The notes under the pieces are model-generated. The model saw nothing but the letters and a program-made list of their open reading frames with translations. It was not told the DNA's origin and did not search any database. Positions 10,324 through 20,355 of a stretch of 64,000 nt of DNA are shown here, in pieces. Position numbers and translations under genes: made by a program. Source of the DNA: Actinoplanes cyaneus (lineage in GTDB: Bacteria; Actinomycetota; Actinomycetes; Mycobacteriales; Micromonosporaceae); NCBI RefSeq assembly GCF_016862095.1, contig NZ_BOMH01000036.1, positions 1 through 64,000 of the forward strand, given 5' to 3'. The number at the start of each line of letters is the position of its first letter. Position 1 is the first letter of the stretch.

Positions 10324-10971
10324 TCAGCCGTAGGTGTCGCGCGGCCCCCGGCCCTGCACCCGGCGCGGCCCCCGATTCCACGACGGCGCCGCCGGCCCGT
10401 GGATGTTCAGCCTGGTCACCACGTTGTGGCCGACCTCGCCGGCGATCTGCTTCAGCAATCGCCCGGTCAGCATCCGCAGCTGGGTGGCCCACGCGGTGGA
10501 CTCGGCCTCGACGGTGAGCACCCCGCCGTCGAGCTTGATCGGCCGGCTGTGCGCCGCGATGTCCGGCCCGACCACCTTCTCCCAAGCACCGAAGACGGTG
10601 GCCTCGGCCTTCGGGCGCTCCCAGCCACGGGCCTTCATCAGGCGCTCCAGCATCGCACCGAACAACTGCGGGTCCCGCGGGTCCGGCCCCGGCCCGGAAT
10701 AGCCGCGCAGCCGTTTCTCGCCACCTTTGCCGCCGGTGCGCCGCCGCGGCTGCTGAGCCGCCGACCGACGCTTCGCCAGGGCGGCGTCCAGCACCGCGCG
10801 GGCCAGCTCCGGGCCGGCCTTCCCGGCCTCACCGGCAGCGGCATCAGCAGCGTCCGGCAGCGCCCCGGCAGCGCCCGGCACGGCCCCTCCACCGGAGGGC
10901 GCGGGCCCCGCCCCGGCCACGGGTCGCCCGGCCGGTCGATCGTCACCCGTTCCGCTCACCTTGCGCGGCAT
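10324..10971 (-). CDS. dciA: DciA family protein (DUF721), replicative-helicase operator
   Basis: A 215-residue protein with a C-terminal DUF721/DciA domain (around GAWEKVVGPDIAAHS and VEAESTAWATQLRM). DciA interacts with the replicative helicase DnaB and promotes its loading in bacteria that lack DnaC/DnaI-type loaders. The N-terminal half is Ala/Gly/Pro-rich and basic, typical of actinobacterial versions. I choose the ATG at 10971, preceded by a GGGGGTGG stretch; the frame is open further up to 11031. It lies downstream of recF, its usual actinobacterial neighbour, with an unusual 243-base gap in which two DnaA boxes occur. Confidence 0.9.
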   Translation of the reverse strand: MPRKVSGTGDDRPAGRPVAGAGPAPSGGGAVPGAAGALPDAADAAAGEAGKAGPELARAVLDAALAKRRSAAQQPRRRTGGKGGEKRLRGYSGPGPDPRDPQLFGAMLERLMKARGWERPKAEATVFGAWEKVVGPDIAAHSRPIKLDGGVLTVEAESTAWATQLRMLTGRLLKQIAGEVGHNVVTRLNIHGPAAPSWNRGPRRVQGRGPRDTYG

Positions 10972-11214
10972 GCCGCCACCCCCTGTGGACAACTTACGCT
11001 CGCACCAGCGCCGCTCGGCACGCCGGACCACACTGGACCCTGCGGCGAGCGGATCAGGCGAACCCAGGACGCGCTGAGAGCGGTAGAACGGCGATTCGTT
11101 CCGGCTGCACCCTGCCGGGCCGCGCGCAGCACCGGACGATCACCGTCCAAAACCGGTCTCTTCCCGCAAAACACCACAGCAGTTGTCCACAGGCTGTGGG
11201 TGATGCCGCCGGCA
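10972..11214. promoter_or_regulatory. recF-dciA gap with two DnaA boxes
   Basis: Perfect TTGTCCACA boxes occur at 10984-10992 (minus orientation) and 11183-11191 (plus orientation), framing the gap between the recF stop and the dciA start. In many actinobacteria these two genes nearly overlap, so a 243-base interval with two inverted boxes suggests a separate, possibly DnaA-responsive, promoter for dciA. This is an inference. Confidence 0.45.
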
Positions 11215-12345
11215 TCAGGGCACACGGGTCACCGACCCGGTCGTCACGTCGAACCGGGCACCGTGCAGGGAGGCCGGCACGTCCTCCGGCACCGCGCACG
11301 TCACCAGCAGCTGCGCGGCGTCGGACACCAGCGCCGCCAGCCGGTCGCGCCGCCCCGCGTCCAGCTCCGCGAACACGTCGTCGAGCACCAGCACCGGCTC
11401 GATGCCGTCCGACCGCAACAGGTCGTACGCCGCGAGGCGCAGCGCCAGCGCGAACGACCACGACTCACCATGGCTCGCATACCCCTTGGCCGGCAGCTCG
11501 CCGAGGGACAGTGCCAGGTCGTCGCGATGCGGGCCGACCAGCGTCGTGCCGCGCTCGATCTCGGCGGGCCGGCGCTCCTGCATCCGGGCCAGCAGCGCCG
11601 CCTCCAGAGCCGGGCGGTCCGGTGTCACGTTCTCGCCGAGCCGCGACGCGTACGTGATGGACGCCGCCGACTTCCCCGCCGCAACCGCGTCGTAGGCCTT
11701 GGTCAGATGCGGCCCGAGAGCCGCCGCGAGCTCGAGACGACCGGCGAGCAGCTCGGCCCCGTGATAGGCCAGATGCTGGTCCCAGACGGCCAGCGTCGAC
11801 AGGTCCTGCCCGCGGGTGCCGCCCACCTTGCGGGTCAGGTACGCCGTCCGCAGCAACGCGTTGCGCTGCTTGACCACCCGGTCGTAATCGGCCCGCACCC
11901 CGGCATACCGCGGCAGCCGGGCGACCAGCAGATCGTCGAGATAACGCCGGCGCTCGGACGGGTCGCCGCGGACCAGCTCCAGATCCTCCGGCGCGAAGAG
12001 CACCATCCGCAGGGCGCCGAGCACCTCGCGCGGGCGCCGCACCGGGGACCGGTTGAGCCGCGCCCGGTTCGCCTTGCCCGGCACGATCTCCAGCTCGACC
12101 AGCAGCTCGCGACCATCGTGGACGATCGCGCAGCGGATCACCGCCGAGGCGGCACCGAACCGCACCAGCGGCGCGTCGGTGGCGACCCGGTGACTGTCCA
12201 GAGTGGCCACATAGCCCAGCGCCTCGATGAGGTTCGTCTTGCCCATGCCGTTCTGACCGACCAGCACGGAAACGCCGGGTTCGAGATCGACGGCAACCCG
12301 CCCGTAGGAACGGAAGTCGACGAGCTCGACCCGGCGTACGTGCAT
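11215..12345 (-). CDS. recF: DNA replication/repair protein RecF
   Basis: A 376-residue SMC-like ABC ATPase that helps load RecA at gapped DNA with RecO and RecR. Walker A is GQNGMGKT at residues 30-37. Walker B and the D-loop read [13 protein letters not shown] near residue 310. The N-terminus [17 protein letters not shown] and the length are standard for actinobacterial RecF. The ATG start at 12345 lies 3 bases after the gnd stop, so the genes are probably translated together. It is part of the dnaN-gnd-recF series. Confidence 0.97.
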   Translation of the reverse strand: MHVRRVELVDFRSYGRVAVDLEPGVSVLVGQNGMGKTNLIEALGYVATLDSHRVATDAPLVRFGAASAVIRCAIVHDGRELLVELEIVPGKANRARLNRSPVRRPREVLGALRMVLFAPEDLELVRGDPSERRRYLDDLLVARLPRYAGVRADYDRVVKQRNALLRTAYLTRKVGGTRGQDLSTLAVWDQHLAYHGAELLAGRLELAAALGPHLTKAYDAVAAGKSAASITYASRLGENVTPDRPALEAALLARMQERRPAEIERGTTLVGPHRDDLALSLGELPAKGYASHGESWSFALALRLAAYDLLRSDGIEPVLVLDDVFAELDAGRRDRLAALVSDAAQLLVTCAVPEDVPASLHGARFDVTTGSVTRVP

Positions 12346-12348
12346 GGG

Positions 12349-13221
12349 TCAGCGCTTGACGGCGTGGCCGCCGAACTGCTGGCGCAGCGCGGCGACGGCC
12401 TTCATCGCCGGGGAGTCGGCCTGCCGTGACTCGAAACGCGTGAAGATCGAGGCAGCCAGGACATGGGCCGGAACGGCAAGGCGGATCGCCTCGTCGACGG
12501 TCCACCGGCCCTCGCCGGTGTCCTCGACGTAGCCCTTGAGGTTGGCGAGCGTCGGGTCCTCGTCGAGCGCACGGTCGAGCAGGTCGAGCAGCCAAGACTT
12601 GACGACACTGCCCTCACGCCAGCTCTTGATGACCGCCGGCACGTTGTCGACGAGCTCGGAGGCCAGAAGGATCTCGTAGCCCTCGCCGTACGCCTGCATC
12701 ATGCCGTACTCGATGCCGTTGTGGATCATCTTGGCGTAGTGACCGGCGCCGTGCTTGCCGGCGTGCGCGAAGCCGAACTGACCGGCCGGCTTGAGCGCGT
12801 CGAAGATCGGCTGGCAGTGCGCCACGATCTCCTCGTCGCCACCGACCATCAGCGCGTACCCGTTGGTGAAGCCCCAGATGCCACCGGAGACGCCGACATC
12901 CAGGTAGTGGATGCCCTTCGGCTTCAACCGCTCGGCCCGCGGGCCGTCGTCGGTGAACTTGGAGTTCCCGCCGTCGATGATGATGTCGCCCTCGGAGAGC
13001 AGCCCCGCGAGCTCGTTGATGGTGTCTTCGGTGATCTGCCCGGCCGGCACCATGGTCCAGATGACCCGTGGAGCCGCCAGCTTCTCCACCAGCTCGGCCA
13101 GGTTGGCAACGTCCGACTTGTCCGCGTTGTGGTCGAATCCGACCACGTCATGCCCGGCAGCACGCAGGCGTTCCCGCATGTTGCCACCCATTCGGCCGAG
13201 ACCGATCAGGCCGAGTTGCAT
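12349..13221 (-). CDS. gnd: 6-phosphogluconate dehydrogenase, short decarboxylating type
   Basis: A 290-residue Gnd of the short (about 300-residue) class. It oxidises and decarboxylates 6-phosphogluconate to ribulose 5-phosphate in the pentose phosphate pathway. The Rossmann motif GLIGLGRMGGNM is at residues 4-15; the substrate loop GVSGGIWG and the catalytic lysine segment HGAGHYAKMIHNGIEYGMMQ follow. Its position between dnaN and recF is a known actinobacterial arrangement. The cofactor (NAD or NADP) cannot be told with confidence. The gene is 39 bases downstream of dnaN. Confidence 0.95.
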   Translation of the reverse strand: MQLGLIGLGRMGGNMRERLRAAGHDVVGFDHNADKSDVANLAELVEKLAAPRVIWTMVPAGQITEDTINELAGLLSEGDIIIDGGNSKFTDDGPRAERLKPKGIHYLDVGVSGGIWGFTNGYALMVGGDEEIVAHCQPIFDALKPAGQFGFAHAGKHGAGHYAKMIHNGIEYGMMQAYGEGYEILLASELVDNVPAVIKSWREGSVVKSWLLDLLDRALDEDPTLANLKGYVEDTGEGRWTVDEAIRLAVPAHVLAASIFTRFESRQADSPAMKAVAALRQQFGGHAVKR

Positions 13222-13260
13222 GGTCTTCCCCCTAGAAGTGCGAATGTTCCTCGCTCAGTA

Positions 13261-14394
13261 TCAGCGCGTTACCCGGATCGGCATGATCAGATAGCGGTAT
13301 CCCGGGATGATTTCGCCACTTTCGCCAGCGGGCGAGATCACAGCGGGCTTGAACGCGTCGACGAACGAGAACACCGCCGTCGGCGCGCCGAGGTTCTGCA
13401 GGCCGTCGATCAGGTACTGCGGGTTGAAGCCGATCGTCAGCGCCTCACCGGTGAACGCCGCCTCCATCGCCTCGCTGGCGCGCGCCTCCTCGGTGGTGCC
13501 GGCCTCGACGACCAGACCGTCCTCGCTGAAGCTGAGCAGCACCGGGGTGGTGCGCTCGGCGACCAGCGCGACCCGGCGGACGACCTCCACCAGGGCGGAG
13601 ACGCTGATCCGGGCCTCGGCGTTGTGCGAGGCGGGGAAGAGCGAGCGCACCGGCGGGTAGTTCGCCCCGTCGAGCAGGCGGCTGGTCGTGCGCTTCTGTC
13701 CACCGGCGAAACCGATCATGCCCTCGCCGGCGTTGCCCTGTGCCAGTGCCAGGGTGGCCGAGCCACCGCCCGGGCCGAGCGCCTTGGCCGTGTCGTTCAG
13801 CGTCTTCGCCGGGACCAGCGCGTTGAGGCTGATCTCCGGGTCGTCCGGGTTCCACTCGATCTCCCGCATGGCCAGCCGGTAGCGGTCGGTGGCCAGCATC
13901 GCCATGGTCGTGCCGTTCAGCTCGATGCGCACACCGGTCATCATCGGCAGCGTCTCGTCCCGGCCGGCCGCGATGGCCACCTGGGAAACCGCTGAGGCGA
14001 ACGTAGCGGCGTCGACGGTCCCCGCGCTGGACGGCATGTCCGGCAGGGTCGGATAGTCCTCCACCGGCATCGTGGGCAGGGTGAAACGCGCACTGCCGCA
14101 GACCAGCTCGAGGTGAGCGCCGACAGCGGCGATGTCGACAGGCTTGCCGGGCAGCGCCTTGGTGATCTCGGCGAGCAGGCGGCCGGAGACCAGCGCGGCG
14201 CCGTCCGCATCCGCCTGGACCTCGACGGAGACCTGGCTGGAGACCTCGTAGTCGAACCCGGAGACCTGCAGGCGGCCGTCGGTCACTCGCAGCAGGACAC
14301 CGGCGAGCACCGGCACTGACGGCCGGCTCGGCAGGCTCTTGGCCGTCCAGGCGACGGCCTCGGCGAGCGAGTCTCGCTCCACCCGGAACTTCAT
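13261..14394 (-). CDS. dnaN: DNA polymerase III subunit beta (sliding clamp)
   Basis: A 377-residue beta clamp, which encircles DNA and tethers polymerase III. It begins MKFRVERDSLAEAVAW and ends with the conserved RYLIMPIR strand. The ATG at 14394 has GGAGGAC five bases upstream, which decides the start. The three repeated clamp domains fit the usual length. It is the first gene after oriC on this side and heads the dnaN-gnd-recF series. Confidence 0.98.
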   Translation of the reverse strand: MKFRVERDSLAEAVAWTAKSLPSRPSVPVLAGVLLRVTDGRLQVSGFDYEVSSQVSVEVQADADGAALVSGRLLAEITKALPGKPVDIAAVGAHLELVCGSARFTLPTMPVEDYPTLPDMPSSAGTVDAATFASAVSQVAIAAGRDETLPMMTGVRIELNGTTMAMLATDRYRLAMREIEWNPDDPEISLNALVPAKTLNDTAKALGPGGGSATLALAQGNAGEGMIGFAGGQKRTTSRLLDGANYPPVRSLFPASHNAEARISVSALVEVVRRVALVAERTTPVLLSFSEDGLVVEAGTTEEARASEAMEAAFTGEALTIGFNPQYLIDGLQNLGAPTAVFSFVDAFKPAVISPAGESGEIIPGYRYLIMPIRVTR

Positions 14395-16062
14395 GCTGTC
14401 CTCCGCGATGCTTCCTCTACGGGGCGTGGAGCCCACTGAAACTCTATGGCGCTGACCGTGTTGACGTGTGCCCGACCCCGGGTGCGGCAGGCAGGACCCG
14501 CCGAGCCTGACGGCACGGACCTACCTTGCCTTGCTTCGCCGGAGAAGCGAAATGCCGCCACTCCACGGTGCTGACGCCGTCCGGCTGAATGTGGGCCCTC
14601 AGGCGTTGTGGCGGGAGCGGCGGCTACGACCTCTGCTGGAGTGCGGTGCTGGAGCTCGGTGCGAGTGTGCGGTGCCAGCCGGGCGGGTTCCACCGCGGCG
14701 GGGCAGCGACGCTCACGGGTGCTAACTCTCCATCGACCCGGAAGGGCGCGTCTACACCTTCTCGGTGCTCTCTTCGGGGATCCGATCGGCGACAGGGTGA
14801 TGCGCGGGATCGTTCGCGCCTCGGAGGCTGACACCCGGCTCTTGATGAAGTCGCTCCGGCGCACTGCCCGAGCGCGACGGTGACAGGGCAGACCGAGGCA
14901 CCTGGCTCCTTGGTGCTGGCTCTTCCCGACCTGTGCCCTCCACGGCCCGGAGGCAGGCCGACCAGCCTTTCCACACGCTGATGATTTCTTTTTATCTATT
15001 AGAGAGATAACTAGTCGTCTTCATCGGTCCTGTGCATTCTGTGGAGAACCCGCGTTTCCGCTGGTGAGAGGGTTATCCACCGGTGATTCACATGTGGGTA
15101 ACCGGGGTACAACCATGCCTACTTGTCCACACCCGGGGTTCGCCAACAGGGTTATCCACCGTTGTACACAGGCTATCCACCGGTTATCCACCGGGTTTGT
15201 CCCCCGACCTGTGGACGACGCCGAGACGCCGGCGTCACGTTGTCCCCAGAACCTTCAACAGGCTATCCACACTCGTCCACAGGCAGCTGACTAGCAGCTA
15301 ACTCTCCGTGTCTGTCCACATCGATTTCCCCAGGAGTTGTCCACATCTGTGGTTAACGACCTAAAAGTTATCCACCGTCTGGGGACGAAGCCTGTGGATG
15401 CCTGTGGACGAGTGTGGACAACGTTGGCACGAAACTGACCCGTTCCGACGTTGACAAGTTCGCTCCGACCGCACAAGAAAGTTCACATGGAAGAATGTCA
15501 ATCTCTCCAGGTCAGAGCCAAATCTGGGGATAAATCTGTGGGTAACGCGGTGAAAGCCGTGGATAAACGTGTGGACAGCCGTGTTGTCCCAGCTCAGAGC
15601 TGTTGTCAGGTGCCTGTGGGAAACGCTGCTTTCTCGGCGGGGCGTCGTCGCTGTGCAAAACCCGGATTTCCCGTACGCCACCGGTTGTCCACACCCGGCG
15701 CCGGCGTCGCACATCCGCGTCCCGGGGACCGTCCCGACCGCTGGTGATCAGTGGAGCGGAGAGCGTGCCGATCTGTCAGTTCAGCCCGGCGAGGCACCAG
15801 CGGCCGGAGTGGGGCGCCGCGATCCTCGACTCGACGACGTGCCCTCGACGAGTGCCGAGGCGCGCGGACGGCCACCCGGACGGCGACGAGCGCCGAGACG
15901 CGTGTGGACGACGACGCGGACGACGCGTGATCTGGTCGGCAGTGTCGTCGGAGGCGGTGCGATAGCGATGGACGGCCCGCGGACGACGAAGCGCTGCCGG
16001 CTGTAGGAGCTCGGCAGCGCTCGGGGACGGTGCTGCGGGACGGTGCTGACGCCGTACCGAAA
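14395..16062. other. oriC: Chromosomal replication origin region (oriC) between dnaA and dnaN
   Basis: A 1,668-base gene-free interval between dnaA and dnaN. At least 20 DnaA-box-like 9-mers cluster between 15073 and 15693 in both orientations. Perfect TTGTCCACA-type boxes are at 15123-15131, 15337-15345, 15413-15421 (reverse) and 15685-15693. Close variants are at 15073, 15093 (reverse), 15152, 15173, 15184, 15210 (reverse), 15263, 15273, 15312, 15348 (reverse), 15368, 15393 (reverse), 15403 (reverse), 15525 (reverse), 15537 (reverse), 15558 (reverse) and 15570 (reverse). Forward boxes predominate on the dnaN side and reverse boxes on the dnaA side. Genes on both sides are transcribed away from it. 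The segments 14395-14970 and 15700-16062 show no further recognisable element. Confidence 0.95.
14980..15014. other. AT-rich candidate DNA unwinding element in oriC
   Basis: The stretch around ATGATTTCTTTTTATCTATT and the following AGAGAGATAACTAGT is the longest AT-rich run in the window, in otherwise ~70% GC DNA. It sits about 60 bases from the first DnaA box, on the dnaN side. In bacterial origins the unwinding element is such an AT-rich segment beside a box array, so it is the best candidate for strand opening. Confidence 0.7.
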
Positions 16063-17919
16063 TCAGGTGTTCTGTTTGATCCTGTTGGTGAGCTCGGCGA
16101 TCTGGTTGTAGAGGGACCGGCGCTCGGCCATGTGCTGCCGGATCTTGCGGTCCGCGTGCATGACGGTGGTGTGGTCGCGGCCGCCGAATGCCTGACCGAT
16201 CCGGGGAAGCGACAGGTCGGTGAGCTCGCGGCAGAGGTACATGGCGACCTGTCGCGCGTTGACCAGCACCCGGCTGCGGGAGTGCCCGCGCAGGTCCTCC
16301 AGGGAGACGCCGAAGTAGTCAGCGGTGGAGACCATGATCTGGTCCGCGGTGATCTCCGGGCCGGCGCCGTCGGGCATGAAGTCGCGCAGGACCTCCTCGG
16401 CGAGCGAGAGCTGCACCGGGGAGCGGGTCAGGCTGGCGAACGCGGTCACCCGGATGAGGGCGCCCTCGAGTTCGCGGATCGAGTTGGAGACCCGGGAGGC
16501 GATGAACTCCAGCACGTCGTCGGGCGCGTACATCCGCTCCTGGGCGGCCTTCTTCTGCAGGATCGCGATGCGCGTCTCGAGGTCGGGCGGCTGGATGTCG
16601 GCGAGCAGGCCCCACTCGAAGCGGGTGCGCATCCGGTCCTCCAGCGTGGCGAGCTGGCGCGGCGAGCGGTCGGAGCTGATGACGATCTGCTTGTTCGCGT
16701 TGTGGAGGGTGTTGAAGGTGTGGAAGAACTCCTCCTGCGTCCGCTCGCGGTTCTCCAGGAACTGGATGTCGTCGATCAGCAGGATGTCGACGTCGCGGTA
16801 ACGGCGCTGGAACGCCTGCGTCTTGTCGTCGCGCAGGCTGTTGATGAAGTCGTTCGTGAACTCCTCGGTCGAGACGTAGCGCACCGAGCGCGCGTGCCCG
16901 AGGGTGGTCGCGTAATGACCGATGGCGTGCAGGAGGTGCGTCTTGCCCAGCCCGGAGCTGCCGTAGATGAACAGCGGGTTGTACGCCTTCGCCGGTGACT
17001 CGGCCACCGCGACCGACGCGGCATGCGCGAACCGGTTGGACGAGCCGATGACGAACGTCTCGAACATGTACTTCGGGTTGAGCCGGTTCCCGTCCTGGCC
17101 GCCGGGACGCGGGGACGCGCCGGGGCCGCGCAGGTCGGCCTGTGGACGGCCGGGGCCGTTGTCGCCGCGCATCGGCATCGTGTCGTCGCGGCGGTCGTCG
17201 AGCTGGCGCTGGTTCTCCCGCAGATGTGCCGGGTCGGCGGGCATCCGCAGCGCGGCCGCCTCGTTCGGCGCCGGGGGCATCTCGCGCTCGGGGCCCTTCT
17301 CCGGCGCGCGTGCCGGGGCGGGCCGGTTGACCTGCGGCGCGGCCGGCATCGGGTCGGCGAAGAGCGCCTCCTGGCCGTCGCGGGCGGAGGCGGCGTTACG
17401 CCCGTAGGGCCCGGCCGGCGCGGAGTGCTGCGCGGAACCCGTCGGGTACGGCTCGGGCGCGCGGTCCGCCGGCCCGAAGGCCTGCTGCTGGTACGCCGAT
17501 TGCTCCGGCGGATAGGCCGGAAGCTCGGGCTGGAACGGCCGGGGATCCGGGTTGCGCGGCGCGTCGGCGTAGTGCATCGGCTGCGCGTCGCGGGGCGGCG
17601 GCTCGGACTCGGCCTCCACCGGGGTGCCGTAGACAGTGCCGGGCATGCCGGTCCCGTCCTCCGGTGGGCGGACCGTGACGGCGACCTGGATCGGCCGGTT
17701 CAGCCGCCGGGTGAGGGCCTCGGTGATCGCCGGCCGCAGCCGCAGCTCGATCACGTCCCGGGTGTACGCGTCCGGAACCGACAGCAGCGCGGTGTCCTCG
17801 ACGATGGCCCGGAGACGGGTGAACCGGAGGTAGGCACGCTGCTGCCGGGAAGCGATCTCCTCGGACAATTCGCTGAGTGTGTCCTGCCACAGCATGCCCA
17901 GGTCGACCTGATCGGCCAC
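16063..17919 (-). CDS. dnaA: Chromosomal replication initiator DnaA
   Basis: A 618-residue DnaA, the AAA+ initiator that binds the oriC boxes and melts DNA. Domain I (about residues 1-90) begins [17 protein letters not shown]. Domain II is a long Pro/Ala/Arg-rich linker (about 95-280) usual in actinobacteria. Domain III has Walker A GSSGLGKT at about 320 and Walker [11 protein letters not shown] at about 378. Domain IV ends with the box-binding signature [15 protein letters not shown] near 579. The GTG start at 17919 is chosen by homology; the frame is open further upstream without matching DnaA. Two DnaA boxes 140-160 bases upstream suggest autoregulation. Confidence 0.98.
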   Translation of the reverse strand: MADQVDLGMLWQDTLSELSEEIASRQQRAYLRFTRLRAIVEDTALLSVPDAYTRDVIELRLRPAITEALTRRLNRPIQVAVTVRPPEDGTGMPGTVYGTPVEAESEPPPRDAQPMHYADAPRNPDPRPFQPELPAYPPEQSAYQQQAFGPADRAPEPYPTGSAQHSAPAGPYGRNAASARDGQEALFADPMPAAPQVNRPAPARAPEKGPEREMPPAPNEAAALRMPADPAHLRENQRQLDDRRDDTMPMRGDNGPGRPQADLRGPGASPRPGGQDGNRLNPKYMFETFVIGSSNRFAHAASVAVAESPAKAYNPLFIYGSSGLGKTHLLHAIGHYATTLGHARSVRYVSTEEFTNDFINSLRDDKTQAFQRRYRDVDILLIDDIQFLENRERTQEEFFHTFNTLHNANKQIVISSDRSPRQLATLEDRMRTRFEWGLLADIQPPDLETRIAILQKKAAQERMYAPDDVLEFIASRVSNSIRELEGALIRVTAFASLTRSPVQLSLAEEVLRDFMPDGAGPEITADQIMVSTADYFGVSLEDLRGHSRSRVLVNARQVAMYLCRELTDLSLPRIGQAFGGRDHTTVMHADRKIRQHMAERRSLYNQIAELTNRIKQNT

Positions 17920-18060
17920 CGCCGCGCCACCCCCATCGCCACCGACCCCCGGTGGACCTTGTGTCCGGCCTTCCCTGTGCCTGTCGGCGCCCGTGCAGGC
18001 GACCGATCGGCTCCCCCAACCCAGCACAGTCAACGCGCTGAACACGCACGGCGCCACCGG

Positions 18061-18080
18061 CTATCCACAGGTTATCCACA
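18061..18080. promoter_or_regulatory. Paired DnaA boxes upstream of dnaA
   Basis: CTATCCACA at 18061-18069 and a perfect TTATCCACA at 18072-18080 are spaced by two bases. They lie 142 bases upstream of the dnaA start and about 420 bases upstream of rpmH. Boxes in the dnaA promoter region usually give autorepression, so this pair is the likely autoregulatory site. I could not place a convincing -35/-10 pair for dnaA itself. Confidence 0.75.
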
Positions 18081-18503
18081 ACCCGTGACGGTGCCGATGG
18101 CGCTCCCGGCCGGATGGTCGGCAGAATCACCGGAGCCTGTAGCGGCGCGGGCTTGAAACAGGCTCACCATGGCGAACGATCCACCTGCTTGTCCGGTTTT
18201 GGCCGCCGCTTCGCGGTATGCGAACGGACGGGTAAGACCAGCAACCGCGCACGCTAACAGCGCCTGCCGGGGGACTACAACCGCTGTCCCAGGCGAGCGC
18301 CGCCCGTTCGCAGGAAAAGATTCACTTTGTGCGTGGAAAGACCTGCTGGTCGTTCGGGTTCCTGCATGACGGCGTGCCGATCCAGGATATGGTTGACCGC
18401 TGCAACCGCCGTGCGTAGGGTTGAGCGGTTGCTCCGCCGCGCTCTGATAAAGTGGCGTCTTGCAGCGGATGCCCCCTGACGTAGTTGAAGACGGAGTTGT
18501 GAC
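18081..18503. other. dnaA-rpmH divergent interval
   Basis: This gene-free interval, with the paired DnaA boxes at its dnaA edge, holds the rpmH promoters at 18393-18450 and, presumably, the dnaA promoter. A GTTTC-like half parS (CTTGAAACAG at about 18152) is not a full site. No other element is recognised. Confidence 0.5.
18393..18421 (+). promoter_or_regulatory. Candidate rpmH promoter
   Basis: TTGACC at 18393-18398 and TAGGGT at 18416-18421 are separated by 17 bases, a good match to a housekeeping sigma promoter. A second candidate follows immediately: TTGAGC at 18421-18426 and TGATAA at 18445-18450 with an 18-base spacer. Either would give a leader of about 50-75 bases before the rpmH GTG at 18504. 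Confidence 0.65.
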
Positions 18504-18641
18504 GTGAGCAAGCGCACCTATCAGCCGAACAACCGCCGGCGCGCCAAGACCCACGGCTTCCGGCTGCGCATGCGCACCCGTGCCGGCCGCGCCATCCTTT
18601 CTTCCCGCCGTGCCAAGGGCCGCGGCACGCTGTCGGCCTGA
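18504..18641 (+). CDS. rpmH: 50S ribosomal protein L34
   Basis: A 45-residue very basic protein starting [20 protein letters not shown] and ending [10 protein letters not shown], the standard L34 sequence. L34 is a late-assembling protein of the large subunit. The GTG at 18504 is the start by homology. It is the first gene on the plus-strand side of the origin and is followed 37 bases later by rnpA, as in nearly all bacteria. Confidence 0.98.
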   Translation: MSKRTYQPNNRRRAKTHGFRLRMRTRAGRAILSSRRAKGRGTLSA

Positions 18642-18678
18642 GCCGACCGCTTAGCCGGGCCGGAATGTCCAGGTAGCC

Positions 18679-19035
18679 GTGCTGGCCGCGACGCAGCGAC
18701 TGCGGCGTAGCGCGGAGTTCGCCGCAGCGATCCGCGGTGGCCGCCGAGCCGGCCGCGGGACCCTGGTCGTTCACCTGCTTATCGAGGAGCCGGCGCACGC
18801 CTCCACGGCGCGCGCCGGCTTCGTCGTATCCAAAGCCGTGGGCAACGCGGTGGTGCGGAACAAGGTCCGGCGTCGGCTGCGCCACCTGGTCCGGCCGTTG
18901 CTGGCCGACCTCCCACCAGGCGCTTCTCTGGTGGTGCGGGCGCTGCCGCCGGCCGCTCAGGCGGGCTTCGCGGAGCTCGACTCGGATCTCACCGGCGCGC
19001 TGGCCTCCGCACGTCGCCCCCGGCGGCCGCGATGA
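18679..19035 (+). CDS. rnpA: Ribonuclease P protein component
   Basis: A 118-residue basic protein that binds the M1 RNA and helps RNase P mature the 5' ends of tRNAs. The signature block is [18 protein letters not shown] (the family's RNR motif). The GTG start at 18679 fits the homologous N-terminus ([18 protein letters not shown]). It overlaps yidD by four bases (ATGA), so translation is coupled. Confidence 0.96.
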   Translation: MLAATQRLRRSAEFAAAIRGGRRAGRGTLVVHLLIEEPAHASTARAGFVVSKAVGNAVVRNKVRRRLRHLVRPLLADLPPGASLVVRALPPAAQAGFAELDSDLTGALASARRPRRPR

Positions 19036-19289
19036 GCCTGGCTGCCCGGCTCCTGACCGCTGTGGTCGTCGCGTACCGTCGATACTTGAGTCCGGCGTTG
19101 CCGGCCCGCTGTCGGTTTTACCCCTCGTGCAGCGCGTACGCCCAGGAGGCCCTGGCGCGGCACGGCGCCTTGCGAGGGACAGGCCTGGCGATCTGGCGGC
19201 TCCTGCGTTGTCATCCCTTCCACCCTGGCGGGTACGACCCGGTGCCTGACCCGATCCGTCACCGTCCTGCCGATGTGACTGGAGATTAG
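19032..19289 (+). CDS. yidD: Membrane protein insertion efficiency factor YidD
   Basis: An 85-residue protein with an N-terminal amphipathic helix and the family core [20 protein letters not shown], with conserved cysteines, then [13 protein letters not shown]. YidD sits at the inner face of the membrane and assists insertion by YidC. It overlaps rnpA by four bases and its stop is one base before the yidC start, so the three genes form a coupled unit. Confidence 0.96.
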   Translation: MSLAARLLTAVVVAYRRYLSPALPARCRFYPSCSAYAQEALARHGALRGTGLAIWRLLRCHPFHPGGYDPVPDPIRHRPADVTGD

Positions 19290-19290
19290 A

Positions 19291-20322
19291 TTGAGTCTCG
19301 ACTGGATCTACTACGCCATTTCGTGGATCCTCCTTCGCTGGCATGCCCTGTGGGATGCGATCGGGATCCCTGACGACCGCGTGCTCGGCACGAACTGGTC
19401 CTGGGTCCTCTCCATCTTCTTCCTGGTGGTGACGCTGCGCGTCATCCTGTTCCCGGTCTTCGTCAAGCAGATCAAGAGCCAGCGCGCGATGCAGGCGCTG
19501 CAGCCGAAGGTCAAGGCTCTGCAGGAGAAGCACAAGGGCGACCGGGAGACGCTCCAGAAGGAAATGATGGAGCTCTACAAGACCGAAAAGGCGAACCCGC
19601 TGATGGGCTGCCTTCCCATGGTCCTGCAGATCCCCGTCTTCCTGGGCCTGTTCCACGTGCTGCGCCACCTGAACCCGAACCTGCCGGAACGTCTGAAGAC
19701 GATCTACGGCTGGTCGCTCGAGCAGTTCACCAGCGCGTCCGGCGCGCACCTGTTCAACGCCCCGATCAGTGCCAAGTTCGGCTCGACCGACGCCGAGCTG
19801 GCCGCCCTGGGCGCGAACGGCACCACGGTGAAGATCCTGGCCGCCGTCCTGATCCTGCTGATGATGACGACCACGTTCCTCACCAGCCGGCAGATGATCC
19901 TGAAGACCGGCTGGGCCGAGGACCCGCAGCAGAAGATGATTCAGCGGCTGATGCTCTACGGCATCCCGTTCTCGCTGCTCATCTCCGGCTCGCTGTTCCC
20001 GATCGGTGTCGTCATCTACTGGGTGACGAACAACCTGTTCACCCTGGGCCAGCAGCAGTGGGTGCTGCGGAAGTTCCCGCCGCCGCAGATGGCCGGCGCG
20101 AAGACCGGCTCCAGCGCGCGCCCGGCCACCGCGACCGCGAGCGACGCCAAGGGCGTGAAGAGCCCGGTGCAGTCCGGCCGCAGCGGTGGACTCTTCGGCA
20201 AGAAGAACGCGGTCGAGGAGCCGGCTCCGGTCGTCGACACCAAGGCGCTCGCTCCGAAGCCCGGCGCCAAACCGGTGAATCCGAAGAAGGGCGCCCGGCC
20301 GGCGAACAAACCCAAGGGATGA
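19291..20322 (+). CDS. yidC: Membrane protein insertase YidC
   Basis: A 343-residue YidC/Oxa1 protein that inserts and folds membrane proteins alone or with SecYEG. The first transmembrane helix of the core has the conserved arginine in VVTLRVILFPVFVKQ, which forms the hydrophilic groove. A coiled-coil cytoplasmic hairpin (about residues 70-105) follows, then the helices around CLPMVLQIPVFLGLF. The C-terminal tail (about 270-343) is Lys/Ala/Pro-rich and cytoplasmic. The start is TTG at 19291, directly after yidD. It has no large periplasmic domain, as expected in Gram-positives. Confidence 0.96.
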   Translation: MSLDWIYYAISWILLRWHALWDAIGIPDDRVLGTNWSWVLSIFFLVVTLRVILFPVFVKQIKSQRAMQALQPKVKALQEKHKGDRETLQKEMMELYKTEKANPLMGCLPMVLQIPVFLGLFHVLRHLNPNLPERLKTIYGWSLEQFTSASGAHLFNAPISAKFGSTDAELAALGANGTTVKILAAVLILLMMTTTFLTSRQMILKTGWAEDPQQKMIQRLMLYGIPFSLLISGSLFPIGVVIYWVTNNLFTLGQQQWVLRKFPPPQMAGAKTGSSARPATATASDAKGVKSPVQSGRSGGLFGKKNAVEEPAPVVDTKALAPKPGAKPVNPKKGARPANKPKG

Positions 20323-20327
20323 TCGCG

Positions 20328-20355
20328 GCGCGGGGCCCGGATCAGGGTCCCGCGC
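20328..20355 (+). terminator. Hairpin between yidC and jag
   Basis: An 11-pair stem (20328-20338 with 20345-20355, one G-T pair) with a six-base loop, starting 6 bases after the yidC stop. There is no T-run after it. It may attenuate read-through into jag or protect the 3' end of the upstream message. Confidence 0.5.

Noticed and set aside
14465-14882. Short open frames in the dnaN side of oriC
   Set aside because: None has a ribosome binding site or recognisable sequence, and they overlap each other in several frames.
18150-18165. GTTTC-like half-site near the dnaA-rpmH interval as a parS
   Set aside because: Only one half resembles parS; the palindrome is not present.
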